Positions 1 through 4,937 are shown, counted from the first letter of the stretch. The stretch: DNA of 5,716 bases from an uncultured Kroppenstedtia sp. (GCA_959600065.1 CAUGKZ010000133.1:1-5716); one strand, 5' to 3'. A program made the numbers and translations. Notes: generated by a model from the sequence alone, not told the origin.

Positions 1-1
1 T

Positions 2-712
2 TTTCAGAGTGATTGGCCGGAAAACGGGGGTGGTCAGGTATATCTGTATCAATCGTTGCTGAAAAGCATTGTCGATGATTCTTCCCGCAAAATCACCAGC
101 AATGAAAAGGAATACCAGTTTGATGTCCAGGCCAATTACAGTCAGAACAAATCGATGAACCGACAACGCATCCGGATGGATCGGGACTATCATCCGAAAA
201 AAGTGGAAGTGCTCAATGAAGAGGATCAGGTATTGGTGGAGATCACCTTTGATAAATTTGATGAAGGGGCTTCCTTTGACAAGAATGCCTTTGACATGGA
301 ACGGAATATGACCGGCTATGCTGGCAGAACTGTCCCCACTCTGGCTAAGAAAGAGAAAAAAGGAAAGGAAAAAGAGGTGAATGCGGTCGCTCCCGCTTGG
401 ATCCCGGAAGGGTGCCGGCTGGCGGATGAAACCACGGTGGAGACCCCAGAGGGAAAGCGGGTGATTATGCGTTACAAAGGCAAAAAACCTTTCACCTTGA
501 CGCAAAAGCGGCCAGAGGCAGTGGATGCCAGCCTGCAGGCTTACGGGAAGCCTCTCGACTTGGGAGAAACGATGGGAGTTTTTCTGGACATGGACGGAAA
601 GAGACATCTCTCTTGGACCTATGAGGGTGTAGATTTTGAACTCCTGGGGGAACTGACAGAATCCCAGATGGCACAAATCGCTCGCTCCGTTTTTGAACAG
701 AAGGATAAGTGA
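2..712 (+). CDS. ydcC: YdcC-type LolA-like sporulation-associated protein, 5'-truncated
   Basis: This is the C-terminal 236 residues of a LolA-like protein; the frame is open from base 2, so the real start and the expected lipoprotein signal peptide lie upstream of the window. The TTG at 56 is internal and not a start. The visible part begins FQSDWPEN, followed by QVYLYQSLLK, then a LolA-type beta-rich stretch (SFDKNAFDMERNMTGY), a Lys-rich linker, and a C-terminal domain with RVIMRYKGKKPFTLTQKRP and LSWTYEGVDFELLG, resembling the DUF4367-type C-terminus. These motifs match my recollection of B. subtilis YdcC (about 350 aa), which sits upstream of alr there too and is expressed in the sporulating mother cell under SigE. 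The molecular role of this family is not settled; an envelope or lipoprotein-related function is inferred from the LolA-like fold. A strong terminator follows the TGA within a few bases. The family call is fairly sure and the function is not. Confidence 0.85.
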   Translation, partial: FQSDWPENGGGQVYLYQSLLKSIVDDSSRKITSNEKEYQFDVQANYSQNKSMNRQRIRMDRDYHPKKVEVLNEEDQVLVEITFDKFDEGASFDKNAFDMERNMTGYAGRTVPTLAKKEKKGKEKEVNAVAPAWIPEGCRLADETTVETPEGKRVIMRYKGKKPFTLTQKRPEAVDASLQAYGKPLDLGETMGVFLDMDGKRHLSWTYEGVDFELLGELTESQMAQIARSVFEQKDK

Positions 713-717
713 CTCGC

Positions 718-746
718 CCGCCACCCTCGGTGGCGGTTGTTTTTTT
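718..746 (+). terminator. Rho-independent terminator of the ydcC-like gene
   Basis: A perfect 8-bp GC-rich stem (CCGCCACC at 718-725 with GGTGGCGG at 729-736) closes a CTC triloop and is followed directly by TTGTTTTTTT. It starts 6 nt after the upstream stop codon. It separates the YdcC-like gene from the following PH-like/alr unit. Confidence 0.93.
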
Positions 747-881
747 GTGGAAGAGGGAAAATCTAACACCAGATGGACCCTAGGTTATTCTTGAAAAGTC
801 GGAGTCGAATGATAGGATGAAAGAGAAGATGAAAATGGTTGCGAGTTTGTCCATCCCCTTCGGAAGCACTCTTTAGAAGTT

Positions 882-911
882 TTGCAATCCGAGTCCACCC
901 TATTGTATGAT
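882..911 (+). promoter_or_regulatory. Probable SigA promoter of the PH-like gene-alr operon
   Basis: TTGCAA (882-887) and TATGAT (906-911) are separated by 18 nt in an AT-rich stretch that follows the upstream terminator. The predicted transcript start lies about 30 nt before the ATG at 950. It matches the SigA consensus at 4 of 6 (-35) and 5 of 6 (-10) positions. This is a sequence match only. Confidence 0.55.
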
Positions 912-949
912 ATTCGTGATAAATCGCTTTGAAGGAAAAGGAGAACGAG

Positions 950-1390
950 ATGGACGAGGAAGCGATCCGCGACGAGTCTACCCGTTTCACTGTACTGCTT
1001 TACCGGAAGAGCCGGGGCTTGCGTCTGGGGGAGGTTGGAGTGTTTCTGGTCGGCCTGTTGGCGATGTTGCCCTTCTTTGAGCTGAGATCGGCTCCCTTTG
1101 TCATCGCCCTCCTCCTGTGGGCGATGATCGTCATGGCCGGCTTGCCCGCCTTGTACCGAGCGATCTTCCAGCCCAGATATATTTTATATTCGGACCGGTT
1201 GGTGATGCAGATGAAGGGGAAATGGAAAGAAGTCTCCCTTTCTCAAGTGAAGCCTAGTTATAATCTTCCCTATCTCTATGAAATCCATGGCAAGGAGACC
1301 CCAATTCTGGTCAGCGATCCTTTTTTGGAAACTCTGAATGTGCAATTAAAACTGTATCGATCTAGGAACAAGTCCGATGGAAAAGAGTAA
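950..1390 (+). CDS. Small membrane protein with PH-like C-terminal region, function unknown
   Basis: The predicted protein is 146 aa. I chose the ATG at 950 because AAGGAG (938-943) lies 6 nt upstream; an in-frame TTG at 929 has no comparable site. After a charged N-terminus (MDEEAIRDESTRF) come two hydrophobic segments at about residues 25-41 (VGVFLVGLLAMLPFFEL) and 47-66 (APFVIALLLWAMIVM and following), probably a transmembrane hairpin with both ends cytoplasmic. The remaining 75 residues contain PRYILYSDRLVMQMKGKWKE and a short strand-turn pattern (YLYEIHGKETPILVSDPF), which resembles bacterial PH-domain proteins in which a sheet follows one or two membrane helices. The gene overlaps alr by 14 nt and shares its promoter, so the two are co-transcribed and probably translationally coupled. 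I do not recognise a named family; an envelope role is only suggested by the linkage to cell-wall precursor synthesis. Confidence 0.8.
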   Translation: MDEEAIRDESTRFTVLLYRKSRGLRLGEVGVFLVGLLAMLPFFELRSAPFVIALLLWAMIVMAGLPALYRAIFQPRYILYSDRLVMQMKGKWKEVSLSQVKPSYNLPYLYEIHGKETPILVSDPFLETLNVQLKLYRSRNKSDGKE

Positions 1391-2588
1391 TCGATATTTT
1401 CGCGATACGGTGGCCCTCATCGATCTGGACGCGATCGCCCATAATGTGAGTCAATTTCGTCGTCGTCTACCTGGTGGTTGCCGGCTGATGGCGGCAGTCA
1501 AAGCGGATGGGTATGGTCATGGTTCCGTTCCGGTCTCCCAAGCAGCTTTGGCTGCCGGAGCCACTGACTTGGCTGTCGCTTTTTTGGACGAGGCTTTGGA
1601 GTTGCGGGCAGCGGGGATTACGGCCCCGATTTTGGTGTTTGGAGAGATCCCCGAGCGGGGAATCGAACCAGCCCTCCAAGCTGGGATCTCCCTGACGGTC
1701 TTCAATGAGGTGGGAATGGAGAAGATTGCCCAAGTGGCAGCCCACACGGGTTATCAGGCCCGGCTTCATATCAAAGTGGACACTGGAATGGGCCGGATCG
1801 GCCTGTGGGAAGATGCCGCCGTCTCCTTTGCCGAACGGTGGGTTCGAGATTCTCGATTGACGGTGGAGGGAATATTTACTCATTTCGCGACTGCTGATGA
1901 GATAGACAAGAGTTACGCCATGGAGCAGCATGGTCGTTTTTTGCGGGTACTCCAACAGTTACAGGCGAGGGGAATCCGAATCCCCTTGATCCACTGTGCC
2001 AACAGTGCTGCCGCCATCGACCTGCCGGAATGGTCCCATGGCATGATCCGGTTGGGGATCAGCATGTATGGCTACTATCCTTCGACACAGGTGAACCGGA
2101 TGGAGGTTTCTCTTGATCCCGCCTTGACGCTGAAGACCCGGATCATCCATCTCAAGCGTCCTCCCGCCGGGATGGGCATCAGCTACGGGAAGACGGCCAG
2201 GGTCAACGGGGATCAATGGATCGCCACGATTCCCATCGGTTACGCTGACGGATACAGTCGTCAGCTTTCCAATCGGGGGATGGCTTTGGTTCAGGGGCAG
2301 AGGGTGCCCGTGATCGGAAGGGTCTGCATGGACCAGACGATGTTGGATGTCACATCGGCGATGCCGGTGAAGGTGGGGGATGAGGTGGTTCTTTATGGAA
2401 AGCAGGGAAGCGAAGAGATCCATGTGGACGAGGTGGCGAATCTCCTCGGAACCATCTCCTATGAAATCACCTGTATGCTGGGCCACCGAATCCCCAGGCT
2501 CTATCTTCAATCGGGCCAGGTCGTACATGTGAACAACCCCCTTGGGATCGCTCCCTTGCTTCCGCCAGAGGGAAAAGAATCCCCTTGA
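1377..2588 (+). CDS. alr: Alanine racemase (PLP-dependent, cell-wall D-alanine)
   Basis: The product, 403 aa, is a cytosolic fold-type III PLP enzyme that interconverts L- and D-alanine, supplying D-Ala for peptidoglycan and teichoic acid. The signature AAVKADGYGHG carries the PLP lysine (K42), and the opposing catalytic tyrosine is Y270 in GISYGKT. Other conserved positions are visible: K133 in HIKVDTGMGRIG (the site usually carbamylated), R140, R225 in MIRLGISMYG, the IGYADGY segment near 287-293, and C317-M318-D319 in the C-terminal beta domain. The conserved end SYEITCMLGHRIPRLY is intact, followed by an unconserved tail of about 27 residues, so the protein is slightly longer than the usual 380-390. 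The ATG at 1377 lies inside the upstream gene (14-nt overlap) with only a weak AGGA at 1364-1367, which points to translational coupling. Position next to ydcC and ndoAI matches the B. subtilis alr (dal) locus. Spore-formers often have a second racemase, so essentiality cannot be judged here. Confidence 0.98.
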   Translation: MEKSNRYFRDTVALIDLDAIAHNVSQFRRRLPGGCRLMAAVKADGYGHGSVPVSQAALAAGATDLAVAFLDEALELRAAGITAPILVFGEIPERGIEPALQAGISLTVFNEVGMEKIAQVAAHTGYQARLHIKVDTGMGRIGLWEDAAVSFAERWVRDSRLTVEGIFTHFATADEIDKSYAMEQHGRFLRVLQQLQARGIRIPLIHCANSAAAIDLPEWSHGMIRLGISMYGYYPSTQVNRMEVSLDPALTLKTRIIHLKRPPAGMGISYGKTARVNGDQWIATIPIGYADGYSRQLSNRGMALVQGQRVPVIGRVCMDQTMLDVTSAMPVKVGDEVVLYGKQGSEEIHVDEVANLLGTISYEITCMLGHRIPRLYLQSGQVVHVNNPLGIAPLLPPEGKESP

Positions 2589-2699
2589 GGAAGGAATTTT
2601 GGGATGGAGAGCGAATAAATTAATATTGTCCCCTAAACCGTCCAAAAGTCCTGATCGGCGGAGATCCGGGATGGAGGCGGCGTGAGCTCAAGTATATTT

Positions 2700-2728
2700 T
2701 TGCATCAGGTTTATCATAATGGTAGTAT
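2700..2728 (+). promoter_or_regulatory. Weak candidate promoter for ndoAI-ndoA
   Basis: TTGCAT (2700-2705) and TAGTAT (2723-2728) are 17 nt apart in an AT-rich patch that interrupts GC-rich sequence. Both boxes are imperfect (3 of 6 and 4 of 6 matches to SigA consensus). No terminator is visible between alr and this point, so read-through from the alr promoter could also supply the toxin-antitoxin transcript. Confidence 0.3.
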
Positions 2729-2739
2729 TGATTAGATAA

Positions 2740-2754
2740 ATCGCCAACGGTGAT
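2740..2754 (+). repeat. Imperfect inverted repeat in the ndoAI leader
   Basis: ATCGCC (2740-2745) and GGTGAT (2749-2754) pair around an AAC centre, with one G-U if read as RNA. It lies between the candidate promoter and the ndoAI start. It could be an operator for the ribbon-helix-helix antitoxin or a small RNA hairpin. Only the symmetry is seen. Confidence 0.3.
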
Positions 2755-2775
2755 GATTTGTTGGGGGTGCGTACG

Positions 2776-3048
2776 TTGTCAGAGACAAAGAGAATCATGA
2801 TTAGCTTACCTCAGCAATTGCTTCAGGAAGTGGATGGGATGGTGGAGAAGGAAAACTCCAATCGGAGTGAATTTGTTCGCCAAGCCATGAAGCTATATCT
2901 TTATGAACGGAAAAAGCGATTGATTCGCGAAATGATGCAACAGGGTTACATGGAGATGGCCAAGATCAATCTGAATATCGCGTCGGAGTCCTTTGAAGCG
3001 GAAGAAGAGGCAGATGGTACAACGATTCGTCTGGTTAGTGGGGTGTAA
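2776..3048 (+). CDS. ndoAI: Antitoxin EndoAI (MazE-type, ribbon-helix-helix)
   Basis: The protein is about 91 aa and neutralises the EndoA/MazF endoribonuclease encoded immediately downstream. The N-terminal ribbon-helix-helix region reads [19 protein letters not shown], then [16 protein letters not shown], a typical DNA-binding and dimerisation module. The C-terminal toxin-binding part carries [15 protein letters not shown] and ends in RLVSGV, both characteristic of the Bacillus/Paenibacillus EndoAI family. The start is not certain: the TTG at 2776 gives a family-typical (M)SETKR start and has GGGGGTG 6 nt upstream, whereas an in-frame TTG at 2758 (6 residues longer) has GGTGAT just upstream; ATG 2797 would cut into the first strand. 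The stop precedes the toxin start by 5 nt, the tight spacing expected of a TA pair. Family assignment is sure; exact start is about 60/40 for 2776. Confidence 0.93.
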   Translation: MSETKRIMISLPQQLLQEVDGMVEKENSNRSEFVRQAMKLYLYERKKRLIREMMQQGYMEMAKINLNIASESFEAEEEADGTTIRLVSGV

Positions 3049-3053
3049 TTCCT

Positions 3054-3404
3054 TTGATTGTCAAACGTGGCGATGTCTATTTTGCCGATCTCTCTCCAGT
3101 GGTCGGATCTGAACAAGGTGGGGTTCGACCTGTTCTGGTGATACAAAACAACATTGGGAACCGGTTCAGCCCCACTGTGATCGTCGCCGCGATTACTGCC
3201 CAAATCCAGAAGGCGAAACTCCCCACTCATGTGGAAATCGATTCCAGGAATTATGGGTTTGACCGGGATTCAGTCATTCTCTTGGAACAAATCAGAACCA
3301 TAGATAAACAACGACTTACGGATAAGATCACCCATCTGGATGAAGAGATGATGATGCGGGTGAATGAGGCACTTAATATCAGTCTGGGTTTGATCGATTT
3401 TTGA
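3054..3404 (+). CDS. ndoA: EndoA/MazF endoribonuclease toxin
   Basis: The protein is 116 aa, the same length as B. subtilis EndoA and almost identical to it over the first 40 residues as I remember it ([20 protein letters not shown], then [12 protein letters not shown]). MazF of this group is a dimeric, ribosome-independent mRNA interferase that cleaves at UACAU. The residues implicated in catalysis are present: R25 in GGVRP, T48 in AAITAQ, and the conserved H59 in KLPTHVEID. The C-terminus ([12 protein letters not shown] and the LGLIDF end) is intact, so the toxin looks functional. The start is TTG at 3054, with GGGGTG (3040-3045) overlapping the final ndoAI codons 8 nt upstream. That arrangement couples toxin translation to antitoxin translation. 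A terminator follows, separating the pair from rsbU, although in Bacillus and Staphylococcus the TA pair and sigB genes can be co-transcribed. Confidence 0.98.
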   Translation: MIVKRGDVYFADLSPVVGSEQGGVRPVLVIQNNIGNRFSPTVIVAAITAQIQKAKLPTHVEIDSRNYGFDRDSVILLEQIRTIDKQRLTDKITHLDEEMMMRVNEALNISLGLIDF

Positions 3405-3422
3405 CCCGACAGCAGGTGACCG

Positions 3423-3450
3423 GGAGGTGCGAACTGGCATCTCCTTTTTT
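3423..3450 (+). terminator. Rho-independent terminator after ndoA
   Basis: GGAGGTGC (3423-3430) pairs with GCATCTCC (3437-3444), 8 bp including one G-U, around a GAACTG loop. Six T residues follow (3445-3450). It lies 18 nt after the ndoA stop and would separate the TA unit from rsbU, perhaps incompletely. Confidence 0.75.
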
Positions 3451-3463
3451 GTATGTGCAGTTG

Positions 3464-3469
3464 TATAAT
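3464..3469 (+). promoter_or_regulatory. Candidate -10 box for rsbU
   Basis: A perfect TATAAT sits just after the ndoA terminator, but no convincing -35 is found 16-18 nt upstream because that region is the terminator stem and T-run. If used, transcription would start near 3476 and give rsbU a leader of about 110 nt. Confidence 0.4.
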
Positions 3470-3497
3470 GAAGGGGTGGACGCTTCGGATGAGAGAG

Positions 3498-3579
3498 GGG
3501 AGGTTAGTGATCGGGTTGCATTTTTTTGCGCCGCTCATTTCTCATCTCTCACCTCCCAAATGTGGTTTCCATATGGAGG
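3498..3579 (+). promoter_or_regulatory. rsbU leader: G-rich segment, anti-SD and ribosome site that can pair alternatively
   Basis: Three segments are seen. GGGAGGT (3498-3504) is a perfect complement of ACCTCCC (3551-3557), and CCTCC (3552-3556) is also a perfect complement of the ribosome-binding GGAGG (3575-3579), across an 18-nt loop. The two pairings exclude each other, so the leader could expose or hide the ribosome site. A further exact complement, GATGAGA (3488-3494) with TCTCATC (3540-3546), offers another fold. A T7 run (3521-3527) lies in between without a convincing terminator stem. A function as a translational switch is inference. Confidence 0.4.
3547..3579 (+). repeat. Leader repeat, copy 1 (upstream of rsbU)
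   Basis: This segment matches 4895-4928 upstream of rsbV at 28 of 33 aligned positions with one single-base gap. It starts with an identical TCTCACCTCC and ends with an identical ATGGAGG-type site (TATGGAGG here). Four of the five differences are transitions. Each copy ends at the GGAGG that lies 9 nt before the start codon. Confidence 0.8.
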
Positions 3580-3588
3580 AAGGCTACC

Positions 3589-4599
3589 ATGAACGATGAA
3601 ATGATTGAGCGTTATCGGCAGCTACTCAACTCTTATTTATCGGACCGGCAGGAAGATCAGTTGTATGAGGCTCAGCAGATGAGTAAGTGGATGATAGAGC
3701 AGAAAATCCCGCCGGAGGAAATCGTCAGTATGCACGCGGAGGTAGTCAAAGAACATTTGCCGCATCTGCCGGAAGAAGTCCAGCACTCATTTAATCCTTT
3801 GATTGAAATGATGATCGGATACGGAGCCGCCCTCCGGGAACATGAGAATCTTCTCCATCGCCAGCGGGAGCTGGAGTATGAGATCGAGATCGCTGTCGGG
3901 ATGCAACAAACCCTTCTTCCTGATGCCCCCCCGGACACTCCAGATCTGGACGTGGGCGTGGTCAGTGTTCCGGCACAACGGATGAGCGGGGATTATTATA
4001 ATTTTGTCAACCATGGCGGAGGATCTATCGGAGTGGCACTTTCGGATATTATCGGAAAGGGGATTCCCGCCGCCCTTTGTATGTCCATGATCAAATATGC
4101 CATGGATCAGATGGACAACTCTTCGGGTCCGTCGGAGATCCTGCGTCGTCTGAACATTGTGGTGGAGAGAAATGTGGATCCCAGTATGTTTATCACGATG
4201 GTCTATGGAGTGTACGATACCAACCGCCATCATTTTCAGTATGCCACCGCCGGACATGAACCGGGGTTTTTGTACAAAGACCGAGAGGAAGACTTTGAGG
4301 ATTTAAATACCGGGGGATTGGTCCTAGGTGTCACCGAGGGGATTGACTATGAGGAGTACGGGCTGGACCTAGCTCCAGGGGATACCGTGATCCTTTTTTC
4401 CGATGGAGTGACGGAGACACGGATCGACGGAGAATTTCTCGGTCGGGAACCTCTCAAGGAACTGATCCGATCCCATCTGCACCTGCCAGCGCAAGAGGCG
4501 GTGGAGTCGATTCAGCAGGATCTGTATGAAATGGTCAATTACCAACTAAAAGATGACCAGACGATCCTGTTACTGCGCAGACCCAAGGGGGTTGATTAA
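3589..4599 (+). CDS. rsbU: RsbU, PP2C-type phosphatase activating the SigB pathway
   Basis: The product, 336 aa, dephosphorylates phospho-RsbV, freeing it to capture RsbW and release SigB. I chose ATG 3589 because GGAGG (3575-3579) lies 9 nt upstream and the protein then begins like RsbU (B. subtilis is about 335 aa); a longer frame from 3526 starts inside the leader. Residues 1-85 form the helical N-terminal domain that binds RsbT in B. subtilis (RYRQLLNSYL, IPPEEIVSMH, IEMMIGYG). A linker helix (about 86-110, EIEIAVGMQQTLLP) leads to the PP2C/SpoIIE-type domain. Its metal-binding acidic residues are visible: D135 in MSGDYY, D153 in LSDIIGKGIPAALCMSMIKY, D272 in LFSDGVTE and the D322/D323 pair in KDDQT. 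TAGHEPGF is also typical. The gene stands alone between two terminators, and rsbR, rsbS and rsbT are absent upstream, so the activator of this phosphatase is not in the window. Confidence 0.97.
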   Translation: MNDEMIERYRQLLNSYLSDRQEDQLYEAQQMSKWMIEQKIPPEEIVSMHAEVVKEHLPHLPEEVQHSFNPLIEMMIGYGAALREHENLLHRQRELEYEIEIAVGMQQTLLPDAPPDTPDLDVGVVSVPAQRMSGDYYNFVNHGGGSIGVALSDIIGKGIPAALCMSMIKYAMDQMDNSSGPSEILRRLNIVVERNVDPSMFITMVYGVYDTNRHHFQYATAGHEPGFLYKDREEDFEDLNTGGLVLGVTEGIDYEEYGLDLAPGDTVILFSDGVTETRIDGEFLGREPLKELIRSHLHLPAQEAVESIQQDLYEMVNYQLKDDQTILLLRRPKGVD

Positions 4600-4674
4600 C
4601 CCCGAAGCAGGAACGGAGAGAGTCGTGTATGGCCCCAGTAAGATCACGAGCGAAGTGTCTCCGACGTGGTTGTC

Positions 4675-4703
4675 GCGGTCTCGGGCAGGACCGCATCTTT
4701 TTT
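4675..4703 (+). terminator. Rho-independent terminator after rsbU
   Basis: GCGGTC (4675-4680) and GACCGC (4689-4694) form a perfect 6-bp stem with an 8-nt loop, followed by ATC and six T residues (4698-4703). It lies 75 nt after the rsbU stop and would separate rsbU from rsbVW, perhaps leaving some read-through. Confidence 0.75.
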
Positions 4704-4740
4704 ATGTAAGTGGTAGTTAAACCAAACCTGGCTTGGGCCG

Positions 4741-4772
4741 AAATCCTGACCGGATGGTTGAAGTCAGGTTTT
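4741..4772 (+). other. Hairpin overlapping the SigB-type -35 region
   Basis: CCTGAC (4745-4750) pairs perfectly with GTCAGG (4763-4768) around a 12-nt loop; after one mismatch, AAA (4741-4743) can pair with TTT (4770-4772). The short T4 makes it a weak second terminator for rsbU read-through. Its 3' arm forms part of the promoter described next, and GGTTTTAAAACC (4767-4778) is a perfect 12-bp palindrome. Confidence 0.4.
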
Positions 4773-4792
4773 AAAACCGACTGACGGGGTAA
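4766..4792 (+). promoter_or_regulatory. SigB-type promoter for rsbV-rsbW(-sigB)
   Basis: AGGTTTTA (4766-4773) matches the B. subtilis SigB -35 pattern RGGnTTRA at 7 of 8 positions including the free one. GGGTAA (4787-4792) matches the -10 GGGTAT at 5 of 6, with a 13-nt spacer. In B. subtilis an internal SigB promoter precedes rsbV in exactly this place and provides autoactivation of rsbVW-sigB. Position and match together make this convincing, but transcription has not been shown. A SigF-like reading is possible because the two specificities overlap. Confidence 0.65.
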
Positions 4793-4795
4793 AGT

Positions 4796-4928
4796 GGAGG
4801 GGAGGGATCAGAGGCGGGGCAGGATGGGCGAGGGAAGGGACCGGTGCGATCAGTAATGTCGGTTACTTTAAGTTTTCTTCCCATTTTCCACCCTTCTCAC
4901 CTCCTCAGATGTGGCTTTTAGATGGAGG
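4796..4928 (+). promoter_or_regulatory. rsbV leader: purine tract, pyrimidine anti-SD and ribosome site
   Basis: The G-rich start GGAGGGGAGGG (4796-4806) and the ribosome site GGAGG (4924-4928) can each pair with CCTCC (4900-4904), as in the rsbU leader. In addition GGGAAGGG (4832-4839) pairs with CCCTTCTC (4891-4898) over 8 bp including one G-U, or its first six bases with CTTCCC (4877-4882). An inner AGTAA/TTACT stem lies at 4853-4868. The arrangement would allow mutually exclusive folds that hide or free the ribosome site. A switch function is inferred. Confidence 0.4.
4895..4928 (+). repeat. Leader repeat, copy 2 (upstream of rsbV)
   Basis: This is the second copy of the element at 3547-3579, with 28 of 33 aligned positions identical and one extra base. 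TCACCTCCT at 4897-4905 is identical to the 3' tail of 16S rRNA. It is placed 19 nt before GGAGG, which is itself 9 nt before the rsbV ATG, the same geometry as in copy 1. Confidence 0.8.
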
Positions 4929-4937
4929 GAATTTGCG

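Larger units (their letters stand above)
4600..4937 (+). other. 338-nt rsbU-rsbV spacer without a convincing gene
   Basis: In B. subtilis these genes lie close together; here the spacer holds the rsbU terminator, a second hairpin, a SigB-type promoter and a leader of about 138 nt, listed separately. From 4793 to 4840 the + strand is almost all purine and G-rich, whereas 4875-4906 is pyrimidine-rich, so the transcript could fold back on itself. The only short frame with a fair ribosome site is 4629-4709 (26 codons), and it runs through the terminator; I do not call it a gene. Confidence 0.7.

Noticed and set aside
1467..2645. Long minus-strand frames opposite alr (1467-1955 and 1959-2645)
   Set aside because: They are shadows of the alr coding frame without ribosome sites or recognisable domains.
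2601..2676. 9-bp direct repeat GGGATGGAG (2601-2609 and 2668-2676)
   Set aside because: It is short, purine-rich and resembles ribosome-site sequence, so chance is enough to explain it.
2682..2735. 17-codon frame (GTG 2682) before ndoAI with GGAGG upstream
   Set aside because: The spacing is only 4 nt, the frame overlaps the candidate promoter, and there is no further support.
3460..3479. SigB-type promoter before rsbU (GTTGTA...GGGTGG)
   Set aside because: The spacer is only 8 nt and both boxes are poor; the TATAAT within it is a better candidate.
3526..3588. N-terminal extension of RsbU
   Set aside because: The extra residues come from the regulatory leader, lack a ribosome site and are not part of the RsbU family; ATG 3589 has GGAGG at good spacing.
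3507..3599. Leader peptide frame (GTG 3507 or TTG 3516) overlapping the rsbU start
   Set aside because: Spacing to the GGGGAGGT segment is too short for GTG and long for TTG. Its resemblance to a frame at 4844-4921 (both have SHL then CGF) follows from the duplicated nucleotides, and the two align in different frames upstream of TGTGG.
3787..4257. Minus-strand frame opposite rsbU
   Set aside because: It is antisense to a clearly conserved phosphatase and has His/Ile-rich composition typical of a shadow frame.
4664..4703. T-box-like reading (GTGGTTGTCGCGG followed by a terminator)
   Set aside because: The match to the T-box core (UGGNACCGCG) is broken, no specifier stem is visible in the short upstream sequence, and the downstream gene is rsbV rather than an amino-acid or tRNA gene. 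A simple terminator explains it.
4844..4921. Leader peptide frame before rsbV
   Set aside because: It starts with GTG after a poor ribosome site and codes for 25 residues with no support beyond the repeat.
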